Shown in pieces: positions 11,501 through 21,000 of a stretch of 64,000 bases of DNA; the stretch's first letter is position 1, and each line of letters starts with the position of its first letter. The notes beneath the pieces are model-generated. The model ran no database searches, was not told the DNA's origin, and saw nothing but the letters and a program-made list of their open reading frames with translations. This DNA is from Caenorhabditis remanei (lineage: Eukaryota > Nematoda > Chromadorea > Rhabditida > Rhabditidae): the NCBI RefSeq assembly GCF_010183535.1, contig NC_071329.1, positions 3,286,001-3,350,000 of the forward strand, read 5' to 3'. Position numbers and translations under genes: made by a program.

Positions 11501-13994
11501 CAGTTTTAACACGGGCGGTCCTGAGTCGCAAGATGGGCGGTCTCAGATTCAAAACAGTCGCTAGGCAGTCAATTTTTTGCTGCGCGTTTCAAGGTTCTAA
11601 TACGGGCGGTCCAATACGTCGTAAATCGACACTGCTATCATTCTGAAATCTTTGAGAGAGCAACTCTTAGCAGCTTTTACGCTTGTAAATCAACACTTCT
11701 TGCACACAAACCGCCCATCTTGGCTTTCAAAAAAGAATTTACGCCGTAAATCTACACAGCGACTTTTGAGTGCACTGTCAGCTACCATAAGCCGCCTAAA
11801 GCTACCTTACAGTCTGAATAGCTTGTCCCAAAAACATTTAACCTGTAAATCAACACGACATCAGGCATCGTCTCACCCGATGTTCCGTAGAGCGTAGTTT
11901 CGATTGCCACAAAGACTACAAAGACCGAAAGTCTTCAAGCATCCTACTCCCGTATATCTTTACCTACCGTACCCCTATTCTTCCAGGGCATGAACTACAT
12001 CCACAAAACGTTCCTCCGAGTGCATGGAAACCTCCGCTCTGCCACGTGCCTTGTCAATGACAGTTGGCAAGTGAAACTAGCGGAATTCGGTCTGGACAAC
12101 CTCCTGGAAGAGCACACGCCAACCAAAAAACGATTGCTATGGGCGGCTCCAGAAGTTTTAAGGGGATCCCTGACGGTTAGTCAGATGGAGCCAAGTGCAG
12201 ATGTCTACTCATTTGCTATAATTGCATCGGAGATTCTCACTAAACGGGAAGCATGGGATATAGCGAATCGGAAGGAGGGTGCCGATGGTAAGTGCACCAT
12301 AAAATGTTTATGCTCTGTTATAGAACTCTACAACCTTCAGAAATTCTGTACATGATAAAGAAAGGAGGTGGATCTGGTGCTATCCGACCAGAACTGATAC
12401 TTGACGCAGAAGTTAGTCCATCCCTTACAACCTTAGTGAAGGATTGCTGGGCGGATGTACCAGAGGATCGACCAAAGTCCGAGCAGATTTGTAGACTGTT
12501 ATTCGAAATGACACCAAAGTGAGTTAGAGCGCATTTACATCATCATTATCATTTTGGGTTCAGAGCTAACACAAACTTAATGGATCATGTATTCAATATG
12601 CTCGAGGAGTACACGACGACGCTGGAAGTGGATATAGAGGAGAGGACGAAGGAGTTGACATTGGAAAAGAAGAAGGCGGATATCCTGTTAAGTAGAATGT
12701 TACCAAAGTAGGTCAACACGCTTTCAGATCAAAAACCTACAGTACTCTATTCCAGACAAGTAGCGGAACGTCTGAAAGCGGGTCAAACCGTCGAACCGGA
12801 AGGCTTCGACTCGGTGACCGTCTTCTTCTCGGATGTCGTCAAATTCACAATTCTAGCCGCCAAGTGTTCGCCGTTTCAAGTGGTCAACTTGTTGAATGAC
12901 TTGTACAGTAACTTTGATACAATCATTGAGGAGCATGGTGTCTATAAAGTGGAATCGATTGGTGATGGTTATCTGTGTGTCTCCGGATTGCCCACAAGGA
13001 ATGGGTATGCTCATATCAAGTGAGTGGTGGCCCCTAGAAATCCAACTACATTTAGTTTCTTTTCCAGACAAATCGTGGACATGTCACTGCAATTCATGGA
13101 GTACTGTAGGAAGTTCAAGATCCCGCACTTGCCGAGGGAGCAGGTGGAGCTGAGGATCGGTATTAATAGTGGTAAGGTTTACGGTGTCTATGAAGCAAAT
13201 GCGCTCTACTGAGATCTGAGAATAGTGATACACGACGCATCAACCAGGATAAGCATCCAACGGTCTTTAAGAGATACTCTTGGAAAACGCGCAACGCAAC
13301 GGCACCGCTTCTGAAGATTAGCCAAAGTTGCAACAGCCTAGTGTTGGCGTACTGTAGTTCTAGGGGTACGGTAGCTCAGGTAGTACTGACTTACTGTAAA
13401 GAGGGCTAGTTCTAAAGGTGCTACTGAACTACTGTAGTCTGGGCATACTGTAGTTATTGTTACCATAATCTTCCTAAGAGTACTATTGCTCTGATTCTGA
13501 TGATCCTGGATTACATCATCACACCTAAAGTCCTATTGTCTCCGACGGATTCTAGGAGTACTGTATCTCTAATAACTTCTATTCCAGGCCCCTGCGTCGC
13601 CGGTGTCGTCGGTCTCTCAATGCCCCGTTACTGTCTATTCGGTGACACTGTGAACACCGCGTCCAGAATGGAATCCAACGGAAAACCATCCATGATCCAT
13701 ATGTCAGAAGCAGCTCACTCATTGCTCACTTCCCATTATCCCCATCAATACGAAACGAATTCCCGTGGAGAGGTGATAATCAAGGGGAAAGGTGTCATGG
13801 AAACATTTTGGGTACTTGGAAAATCCGGCGAGACCAACTCGTTGAGCACACGGACAACACCACCGGTGACCGATGAGAATTGGCCACCGCAGTTCAAGGA
13901 GGAGCAGAGGAAACGCGCGGTGACACCGTATCCGGAGAGGGTGGTCACCACGGCAAATCGGAGGAGGGACACGTTGCATGTGACTGATGCTTGA
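2563..13994 (+). CDS. Receptor-type guanylate cyclase B (gcy family), complete
   Basis: Exons: 2563-2658, 2719-2849, 4391-4633, 4799-5049, 9173-9325, 9375-9469, 9519-9644, 10057-10195, 10551-10675, 10739-11401, 11987-12287, 12341-12518, 12564-12707, 12756-13019, 13068-13171, 13588-13994. They sum to 3420 nt (1139 aa plus stop) in one frame. Order: signal peptide ([14 protein letters not shown]), ANF-receptor-type extracellular domain to about residue 495, one membrane helix at about 500-524, a kinase-homology domain lacking an HRD catalytic Asp (so a pseudokinase), coiled-coil linker, and cyclase domain from about 885 ([29 protein letters not shown]). The expected role is a chemosensory receptor making cGMP. 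The start was chosen for the hydrophobic leader just before the conserved IRVGIAAA segment. Intron 4 (5050-9172) swallowed an LTR retrotransposon and two MITEs, but its splice sites are intact. Confidence 0.92.
2870..3265. mobile_element. Foldback MITE, family C (CAGAGTTGCATGGAAG ends), 8-bp TSD
   Basis: An inverted repeat of about 170 bases per arm starts CAGAGTTGCATGGAAG and ends with its complement. It is flanked by perfect 8-base duplications GTGTCTAG (2862-2869 and 3266-3273), which indicates hAT-type transposition. The loop carries GGAAGTC repeats. It sits in intron 2 of gcy B and has no coding capacity. Confidence 0.8.
3560..3940. repeat. Imperfect foldback in gcy B intron 2
   Basis: AGATTTACGTGAATTGAATA near 3568 is mirrored by its complement near 3911-3934, with further paired blocks such as GAGATCTA and GCGAGTTATGTGCC. 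It resembles a decayed MITE. No gene is seen elsewhere in 3270-4380. Confidence 0.5.
5132..5650. mobile_element. Palindromic MITE with TTAA target duplication
   Basis: Arms of about 240 bases begin AGGCGTATTGTC after TTAA (5132-5135) and end with the complement before TTAA (5647-5650). TTAA duplication is typical of piggyBac-type and related palindromic nematode MITEs. It lies at the start of gcy B intron 4. A second MITE then inserted across its right TTAA. Confidence 0.7.
5653..6007. mobile_element. MITE family B (CATAC..AAACCGGGCCGG ends), 8-bp TSD
   Basis: A foldback with GC-rich ends (CATACAAACCGGGCCGG left, complement-like right) and a core carrying GAGTTCTATGTC and AGATCTACATTTTGG. 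It is flanked by perfect 8-base duplications CTTTAAGT (5645-5652 and 6008-6015), i.e. hAT-like. Relatives lie at about 21600-21770, 48940-49758 and 52508-52760. Confidence 0.75.
6100..6378. repeat. Dispersed repeat (GATCGCGGACATTG / TCTCGGTT family), left half
   Basis: A member of a dispersed intronic family with the blocks CCTCTGATCGCGGACATTG, TGTATCTCGGTT and AGAATCCTCATGATTTCAGC. The LTR element interrupts it, and it resumes at 8662. Other copies occur near 9700-10050, 18970-19430, 19690-19850, 52760-52990, 56750-58350 and 63160-64000. Confidence 0.6.
6379..6705 (+). repeat. 5' long terminal repeat
   Basis: 327 bases, AGTTGCC...GGCAACT. It carries three CACGTG E-boxes and two poly(A)-like signals (AATAAA near 6431 and 6620). 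It is indistinguishable by eye from the 3' copy. Confidence 0.92.
6494..6518. promoter_or_regulatory. Triple E-box (CACGTG) cluster in the LTR
   Basis: CACGTG occurs at 6494-6499, 6502-6507 and 6513-6518 and is repeated in the 3' LTR at 8450, 8458 and 8469. Each is a palindromic bHLH-type site. It is probably an enhancer of the element (inference). Confidence 0.5.
6706..6720 (+). other. Primer-binding site, complementary to tRNA-Pro(UGG) 3' end
   Basis: TGGGGGCCGAACCGG starts directly after the 5' LTR. It is a 15-base perfect complement of the 3' end (with CCA) of the tRNA-Pro genes at 24154-24225 and 24334-24405. This fixes the LTR boundary and the element's orientation. Confidence 0.88.
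6931..8157 (+). CDS. Retrotransposon ORF: coiled-coil Gag-like protein, 408 aa
   Basis: A single uninterrupted ORF fills most of the element interior. Features: basic N-terminus ([15 protein letters not shown]), a Glu/Lys-rich helical middle with a probable coiled coil at about residues 140-185, two copies of a short repeat (EIAVETVT at about 190 and EIAVDTVT at about 233), then a C-terminal, probably globular region from about 265 ([42 protein letters not shown]). No zinc knuckle, protease or polymerase motif is visible. By position it is Gag-like, but I do not recognise the family. A short overlapping upstream ORF (6846-7049) in another frame is probably incidental. The intact frame agrees with a recent insertion. 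Confidence 0.75.
   Translation: MSDKTSSKQSTLKVDDNRMIVVETQMSVKERRKKVKKFTKLIASSVRVEDETRLQLGELTAKCSEQEADAILEPMRIFHRELLEKFEEIGGDEWPRSVIRVMREFKLESVEELREACAKAAQVQVEENLLTEFWNEEKEMLGEQIRKIQKEKEVAEAQVRKLEKALTKLRKKLDQEERKPNGLRDEAQEIAVETVTGGEKTSSEEKKVFMVGNLGIRVENRNPYRETAEKSKEIAVDTVTEEKKEGTKPKKTVIRESKILITPRIGVKGKSIFEYRKSALNTWKDKFDFANVESVVFLLELTEDEETNQKLSNLVRKLAEEVKEITIIPYKMDWAKSGLVESWKRSWITAGHVKWSDSAASAGEKFKTWEQLLEFLEARTTENVVVAQLRKESVTSEPRINEDKWSHH
8324..8334 (+). other. Polypurine tract
   Basis: An A/G-only run with seven or more Gs immediately before the 3' LTR, the expected plus-strand primer for reverse transcription. Confidence 0.8.
8335..8661 (+). repeat. 3' long terminal repeat
   Basis: 327 bases with the same sequence as 6379-6705 by eye. 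It is followed by GGTT, matching the left flank. Confidence 0.92.
8662..9060. repeat. Right half of the dispersed repeat interrupted by the LTR element
   Basis: It continues the AGAATCC / TCTCGGTT family broken at 6378. No gene is seen here; it belongs to gcy B intron 4. Confidence 0.5.
10333..10476. repeat. Small foldback in gcy B intron 8
   Basis: GTCGTGGCCTAGGATCCGTC at the left is mirrored by GGATTCTAGGCCACAACT at the right, with paired GGCCGAGTTG blocks inside. Confidence 0.6.
11402..11986 (+). other. gcy B intron 10, rich in GGGCGGTC / ACCGCCCA words
   Basis: A 585-base intron with several short inverted words (ACCGCCCA, GGGCGGTC, TGTAAATC). No exon-like reading and no defined element are seen. 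Splice sites are GTGAGT and TTCCAG. Confidence 0.5.
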
Positions 13995-14365
13995 GTCTAG
14001 TTTGTAGCTTATATACTGATGTCTTGCCATATATCTGTTTTACTGAAATTAAATACATTCTAAAAACACACTATCAGACATCCGGACATAGGGTCACGCA
14101 CAGACAGACAAGACTTTCATGAAGATGGTGGTTAACTCGGGTAACATCGCGTTATCCTGAAAGTGGGCGGAGCTCTGTTAAACAACTATACACAGAGACA
14201 GCATGTGGACATCTGAACACACAGACATTTGGACAGACATTGGGCATTGGAAGCCCCAACAGACCCCGACAACCATAAAATTTCAACTTTTTATTTCCCG
14301 CGCTTTTTTGTCATTACTTTATCTCCGTATTAAGGCTAAAGACAGTGAGAATAGAATGTAAGTCG

Positions 14366-14776
14366 CATAGTTGTCAAGGCCCGGGCCGGCCCGGCAAGGC
14401 CCGGCAAGGCCCGAAAGCCCGGGCCGGGCCGGTAGAAAATTTTCAAGGCCCGGCCCGGCCCGAAGGCCCGGCTGAAATTTTTTTAAAAAATTTCTATAAA
14501 TTTCTATTTTTTTTGAGGAAATGTATTGTGAATTTTAATGTGAATAAAACCCGAAAAAATCGAAAACAACAAATGACTCTCAAAAATCAATAATATTTGA
14601 ATTTCCAATCGGAATGATAGTGGAAACTTGGACTTTTATGGGGAAAATTTCAAAAAAAATTCAAAAATTTTGAAATTTTGACTTTCGCGCCAATTTGGCC
14701 GGGCCTTCGGGCCGGGCTTTGATTTCGCTGACAAGGCTCGGCCCGGCCCGGCCCGGGCCGGGCCTTGACAACTATG
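14366..14776. mobile_element. GC-rich hAT-like MITE (CATAGTTGTCAAGGCCCGGG ends)
   Basis: 411 bases; both ends carry GCCCGG/CCGGGC tracts and the outer inverted repeat CATAGTTGTCAAGGCCCGGG. It is flanked by GTAAGTCG and GTAAGTCA, an 8-base duplication with one mismatch. It lies between gcy B and gcy C. A sibling with a perfect duplication is at 33677-33902. Confidence 0.75.
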
Positions 14777-14956
14777 GTAAGTCACTACTCAGTCAATTTG
14801 AGTCGGAAGTCGGAAGTCGTAATTCCATGCAAGCACTCGGACACTTAGAACGTTTTCACTCACAATTCTCATAACTCTTAATCCCCCAAAAATATCCAAA
14901 ACATTTTAAATTTATGATTTTAATTCCATACGTCACCCCCGCCCCGCTAACCAGAA

Positions 14957-14962
14957 GAAGCC
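14957..14962 (+). promoter_or_regulatory. Possible ASE/CHE-1 motif core upstream of gcy C
   Basis: GAAGCC, about 86 bases before the gcy C start codon. See the parallel site before gcy B. Inference from known CHE-1 regulation of gcy genes. Confidence 0.35.
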
Positions 14963-15047
14963 CCTCATGCCTCTGCCCACTACTTTCTCTATGAGCCCAA
15001 CCTCCCTCTCGTTTATTAATTATTATCATTCAGTTCTTTATTCCAAT

Positions 15048-18000
15048 ATGCGTCTTCTCTATTTTATTTCCCTTCTATTTCAATCAATATCCTGTCAAAA
15101 CAGACCCCTCATCCGTGTCGGTATAGCTGCAGCCTTGAAGACTCAAAACGGATCGATCGGTTGGGGATATACGGGCGGTGCAGTGCCCCTAGCGTTGCAG
15201 TATTTAAAAGGACACGGTTATTTGAAGGATTTTGATTTTGAGTACGGTGACAGAAAACAAGAAAACCCGCTCCATTGGCAATCCAAACAATTTTCTTCTT
15301 CTTCAGATTCCACGTGGAGTACACCGAATGCGATCTATCAGAAGTTGTGAAAGCAGGCGTTTCATTCATGAAAACTAATGACTACGATGTAGTCATTGGT
15401 CCCCCTTGTGCTCCGGCTCTCAAAATGATGGGCACCTTGTCTACGCTCTATAAGAAACCCGTGCTCGGATGGGGGTTTGTGAGCGAATCTGATTTCTCTG
15501 ATATGTCAAGATTCCCATATGTTACATCGGTGTTGCCCAGCTCACAGACGTAAGTGACCGAAAATATTGGTGGCCGAACTTTTGTCAGGTCTGTTTCAAG
15601 TTGACTAGCGTCCTACGCATCCCGGCGGAACTTCCGTTCTCGTCCAACTCCGTTCGTCCACAATTTTTTTTTCCTTTTCCACTCATTTTTTCATCGAAAA
15701 CAAATTATGGTTTCACTTAAATGTATTTTCAGTATTAGCGGCCCACCCCCTCTAACAACTGCGCCCCACCGCAAACGAGAGAGTATCGGTGAGAGACGCA
15801 GAATTTTTTCTCGCGCGAACAAATATTTTTACCATTTTTGACCTATTTTCGCTGTTTTTAAGAACAAATTACATAAAAACTTTCGAAAAATAGTGAAAAT
15901 AGGTCAAAAACTGTGAATATAATTGTTGGCGCGAGAAAAAAATCTGCGTCTCTCGCCGATACTCTCTCGTTTGTGGCGGGGCGCAGTTGTAACGAATTTG
16001 CTCGGCTAATATACTATTCAATTTTAGTTTTTCACTTGCCAAAACGATCTGCGTACCAAACGATTGAGGCGCATCTCTCGTGCTCTCCTGCAAGAAACGC
16101 GCAAATACTAGAGATGCACTCCTTCGAAAATCCAAGATTTCACTCTAGAAAAATATGAATAGAAATGCTCATAAACAAAAAAGAAATAATTTCAAACCTA
16201 CATTGACAACTTTTCAGACATCCATTCCGATCCGAGTCGGGTAAATTTCAGTTTCAGTTAAAATCTGTTTTTTTCGCGTTTCTACAGATTTTTCTGGTGT
16301 TTTCTTGATTTTAAAACAACATTCACATCATTAGAACGTGCAATTTATAAATTGAAACCATTTTTTGTCGAAATCTGGACATAGTTAAAAATTACAAAAA
16401 CGCACTAGTGAAAGCTGAAAATGCAGCTACTTTGTTCTGTATGTATTAGGTTGGCAAGAAAGTTTTTATGCATGATTCAAGTTATTTTTACTTAAACAGG
16501 AAGCATACCAAATACCAAACATAGTAACCATCTTAGTCCACAACTGTCTCCAATTTACTGGATATGTTCCCGATACCGTCCTGGCAGAGCTCCGGTTGTT
16601 TCGAGGCAAAATAGGCTTCCACCCATTTTTCGACTTGACTTCAAGTATCGAAGTCCTGTTCAGCGGCAGAGCGCTGAATTACTCCGAACTTATAGTAATT
16701 CGTTAGAAGAAGGTCCGAGCTCTAATTTGCTTGATTAAAAACTATTTTCCAATAATAGGTGAGAAAATATTTTGTCGGGTATGCAACTAGCGGAAATGCA
16801 ACATTATGGAGGTGGCAGACTTTTCGACCGTGTGTGGCTAAAGACTCACGTATAGTTTTGATTTTTTGCACACAAAAAGAACAGAAGTAGAAGATTATTG
16901 TTTCACATTTTCCAATCATATACGTTGTTTTGGGTCCTCCACATTAGGGTCATTATTTTCTTTGAGTATGATTCCCTTTTGATGATGTCTACCAGCGTTT
17001 GATCAACGCCAAGTCGGTAGGTTTCCCTGGGGTAGTTTGTGTGCAATACCCATTCTCTATCAGTGATACCCAATTGGTTAGATCGATTGAAGTTTGAAAG
17101 AGGAGAGAGAATTCGAAGCCGCAGGTCTACCCTTCACTGAACGCGGATCTAGGCCAAAATATGACTATTCAATGTCTCTTTTTTTATTCTTGCCGACACA
17201 TTTCAAAAAGTTTCCAATTGTGTTATAAGTAGTAGTGATTATCATTGATAATTCACAGGAAGATTGAGATAAAAACTCTCCTTCTACAGCTCACAGCATG
17301 TACAAATCCTATTCATATGCACTTTTAGTACGTGGTATTTCGACCACAGAAAAATCGCATTTCTCAAAGTTGGAAACTTCATTACTCATAGTGTGCCAAA
17401 AGAAGAATTCATCCTTGTAAACTTTTCCTGTTGGTTGCACAAATTTAGACATTTTGGTATTAGATGGAAAGCGGAAATAAAAATATTGCTGTAAGAGTTG
17501 TCGGTCAAGAATAAAGATAGGCATGACTCTTGCAGAAGAGAAGTGTCGGGGGTAATTTCTGACTGCTATCAGAATCACAGAGAGTTTATCTAACAAATGG
17601 TATGCGTAGTTGGTTTTGATTCTTGTAATTTATCTGACAGCATTCAAAACAAAACATGCACAAAAACTTTCTTGCCAACCTAATATTTAAAACAGCTAAT
17701 ATAAGTGTCAGAAGTTTGACTGGTTGATATTTTTTCCAGAAATAACGCGAAAGTCCAATTTTGAAATGAAAACGGTGGCTCTGAAATTTTCAAACTGTAA
17801 CAACTCGCCACAGACATAATTTTATTCCACATTTTTGCCTTTTTTATTTAGCCAGATGTCTAACTCGAAAAACACAGAGGAAAAATTTTCGAAAAAATGT
17901 CGAAAACACACTTTTTTTTCAACGAATACCGAATTTTCCGTTCATTCAAAAAATCGAAAAAAAAAGCACGAGGAGCGCGCCAAGAGACTGCTGGCGCACG

Positions 18001-21000
18001 AAAAACAGGTGGGAGGCAGCTAAGTTTGGCGCTTTAGTGGACGGGGTGGGCGTGTGGTTAGTTAGGGAGTATGATTCCATGCCGAACAGTGCAAAAGTTC
18101 GGCCACCACAATCCTTAGGTTGTTATAACCAGAGAAAACCTTTGAAACCTACAAAACATCAGTCTTAAAGGAGGTGAGAACTCAAAACAAATTGTGATTG
18201 AAATTGTGATTGGCATGCATTTTTGCGAAAACTATGATGCAAGCACACAATGCATCATATTTGACGACATTTATGGTTTTCCTGTTTAAATTAATAATTA
18301 CACGTATTAAACAAGGAAAATTATATTCCGTAAAATTCATTCAGTAATCCTACGATGACTATGACAAAACGCAGTTTAAAAAACTGCGCTTTATGGGATT
18401 CGCTGAAAATTTACCGAGATTCTCGGTAAATTGAGTAAAAAACTGATGAAGTCAACAAAAAAAGGAAACCGCTTATTGTAAGATGGTCGTTAGGGCTGAC
18501 TCGATTTGAGTATAGGGTCCACTTTTCTTCTCATATGTGTAGTTTGAGACTTTAAGCAGTGTTTTTAAAAATAAATCGGAAATTATTCGAAGGAAAAAAA
18601 ATAGAATTTTCGTCCGGCCCGACCCGGTCCGTTTAAAAGTCTGGTTATAACTGGCTGAACTTTCGAAATAGTCGGATTCTAGGCCACACAATGTATATTT
18701 CGTATTCCAGCCTAGGCGTCGTCGTTTGGAAACTTCTGGAACTATACTCCTGGGAACGTATCGCCTTGCTCTATTTCAAAAACGAGTTCAATTACTGTCA
18801 CTCTGCTATCATGGACGTGGAGTCTTTGCTATACCAAGAAAATATGTCTCAGACGGTGCGAGTGGTGGTAAAAAAAGAGTTGGACAAAACTAATCCCGAA
18901 AGCTTTCATAACACCCTACAGTTGGTCAAATCAAGGGCGAGGGGTGAGTTTGGCTAACTGAAATTGGGTATCAATAAAAATCTGAAGAAGCGGGGATTCT
19001 GAATCAGTCGGAAGAATTATAATAGGTGTCGAACAAACCGAGTTACAACGCATTTTGTACGGTAGCCTTCAGAGACCGCGGGCGCGGTCACCGCCCTCCT
19101 TTTGATCGCGGACATTGCGGAAAACCGCCTGTATCTTGGTTTAAATTGGTCATAGACAAATTTTAAAAACATATTTGGAATCCTGGCGATTTCAGCTTTT
19201 CCGACATGTAACTTTCGAAAAAATACATTAATTTCAAAGCCAATTTTTAACCAATCTACTCATGCGAGGTCGACGCCCTCCTTTTGAACGCGGACATTCC
19301 GGAAAGTTGGGTGTATCTTGGTTCAAATCGATCCTAGAGAGAATTTGAAAATAGATTTAGATTCCTCATGTCTTCAGCTTTCCATTCACACAAATTTCTG
19401 CTCATAAAAGTGCAAGTTTTTCAGTAATCCTTTGGTGTGCCCAAACTGGTGACGAGAAACGGTTCTACATGATTCAAGCTGCACTCCAACAAATGAATAC
19501 CAGTGAATACGTGCATGTGATGTTATCAATGAGAAGTGCTGGGTTTGGAGTCCAGTCAGCGGTCGGGAAGAAGCCATGTGAGTTTTGTGAGGCCACGCCC
19601 AATTTTTTACAGTGGTTTTTTGAGTGTGCCACCTTTTACGCTGTTAAACTCGTTTAGCTTAATGTTGTTGTAACTCGGTTGTTTTTGACGTAGGATCAAC
19701 TTTGAAAACTGATATTCTGAATTCTTACGTCATGAGAATTCTGAATCTGTTTTTAGTTTTTTTCTAGCATGAGAACAAAAAAAGTTACAACATCATTTAG
19801 TATGCCGGGTCTCAGTCACCTTAACGACCTCAGAATCCTCACAACTTTTATTACGAAATTTTCACTTACAGTAACCCAAACCGGCTTACCACCAGTGTGG
19901 GAATCCTTCCAAGTCGAGCCAGATGGATTCGAGGACTTGGCAAAGAGTACCGCTGCGAAAATGCTCGTGGTAATTAACTTTTTTGAATTGCTCTCTAATG
20001 TCAATTTTCCAGATAGACACCAACAGTGAGGTGCGTGACAAGGAATTCCTGGAATACATGACGAAGAATATAGTTAATGCAGTGAGAGCACCACCATTGA
20101 GTTGTATGGCTCCGGAATGTTTGGCTGCGAATGGGGCGGTAAGTTTTCACTTTGTCGTAAGGTCTTGCGCAAAAGTCCTGCAAAATCACTCCCGGGGTAG
20201 TATTTGACGCTTAGTCTGAATCTGGCTATATTTTTCAAAAATTTTCAGTTCATGGGCGGCTACGCACGTCATCTATTCGACGTCTTCTATATGTACGGCT
20301 TAGCAGTGTCTAGCCTAAACTCCACGGACCCCAAAGTGTATCGTGATTTGTCATTGTTGATTCCTCAGTTCACAACGCCTTTTGAAGGTATGTTGTAAGT
20401 GCACTCTACCGAGAAACGAAAAATTTCCAGGAATGACGGGTGAGGTGAAGCTAAACGACGAGTTGTCACGAATGCCATTGTACCAAGTGTATGCGTTGAA
20501 TAGTGATTATGACCAGATATCGCTTATGAATATCAGTTTGATCAATGGAAGTGCGGTAGGTCACATTTTCATAGGAATCGACAGTAGAGCGCGTTTACCA
20601 CGTTGAGTACATGATGGCCGAAAATTCAAACGCGCTCTATTTCCTCGCTTTCAGTTGTTGCGCTCCAGTGACAATTGCCAGTAGAGCACACTTAAGGGAT
20701 GTTGGCGGCCGAAACTGTGTCAAACCTCGGTCATCGGCGTCGCCGGCACAGTAGAAGTCGATGCTCAGCCCCCGTATCGTCGCCATATGGTCTATTTCCA
20801 GAGAGTCACTCTCGCCTACAAAGACGAGCCCACCGATGTCTGGCACTTCTGGGGTGGTGTCCGGCCGCTAGACACCCCGATTTGCGGATTCCACGGAAAA
20901 TCCTGCCCGATCCCATTTTTCGATCAATACCGTATCCTGATTATCGTCGCCGTGGCAGTAGCAGGCCTCCTGGTACTAGCTATCTTCACGTGTCTTTCTT

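Noticed and set aside
17309..17596. 95-codon minus-strand ORF inside the mariner element
   Set aside because: Does not align by eye to a mariner transposase N-terminus; probably chance within a decayed element.
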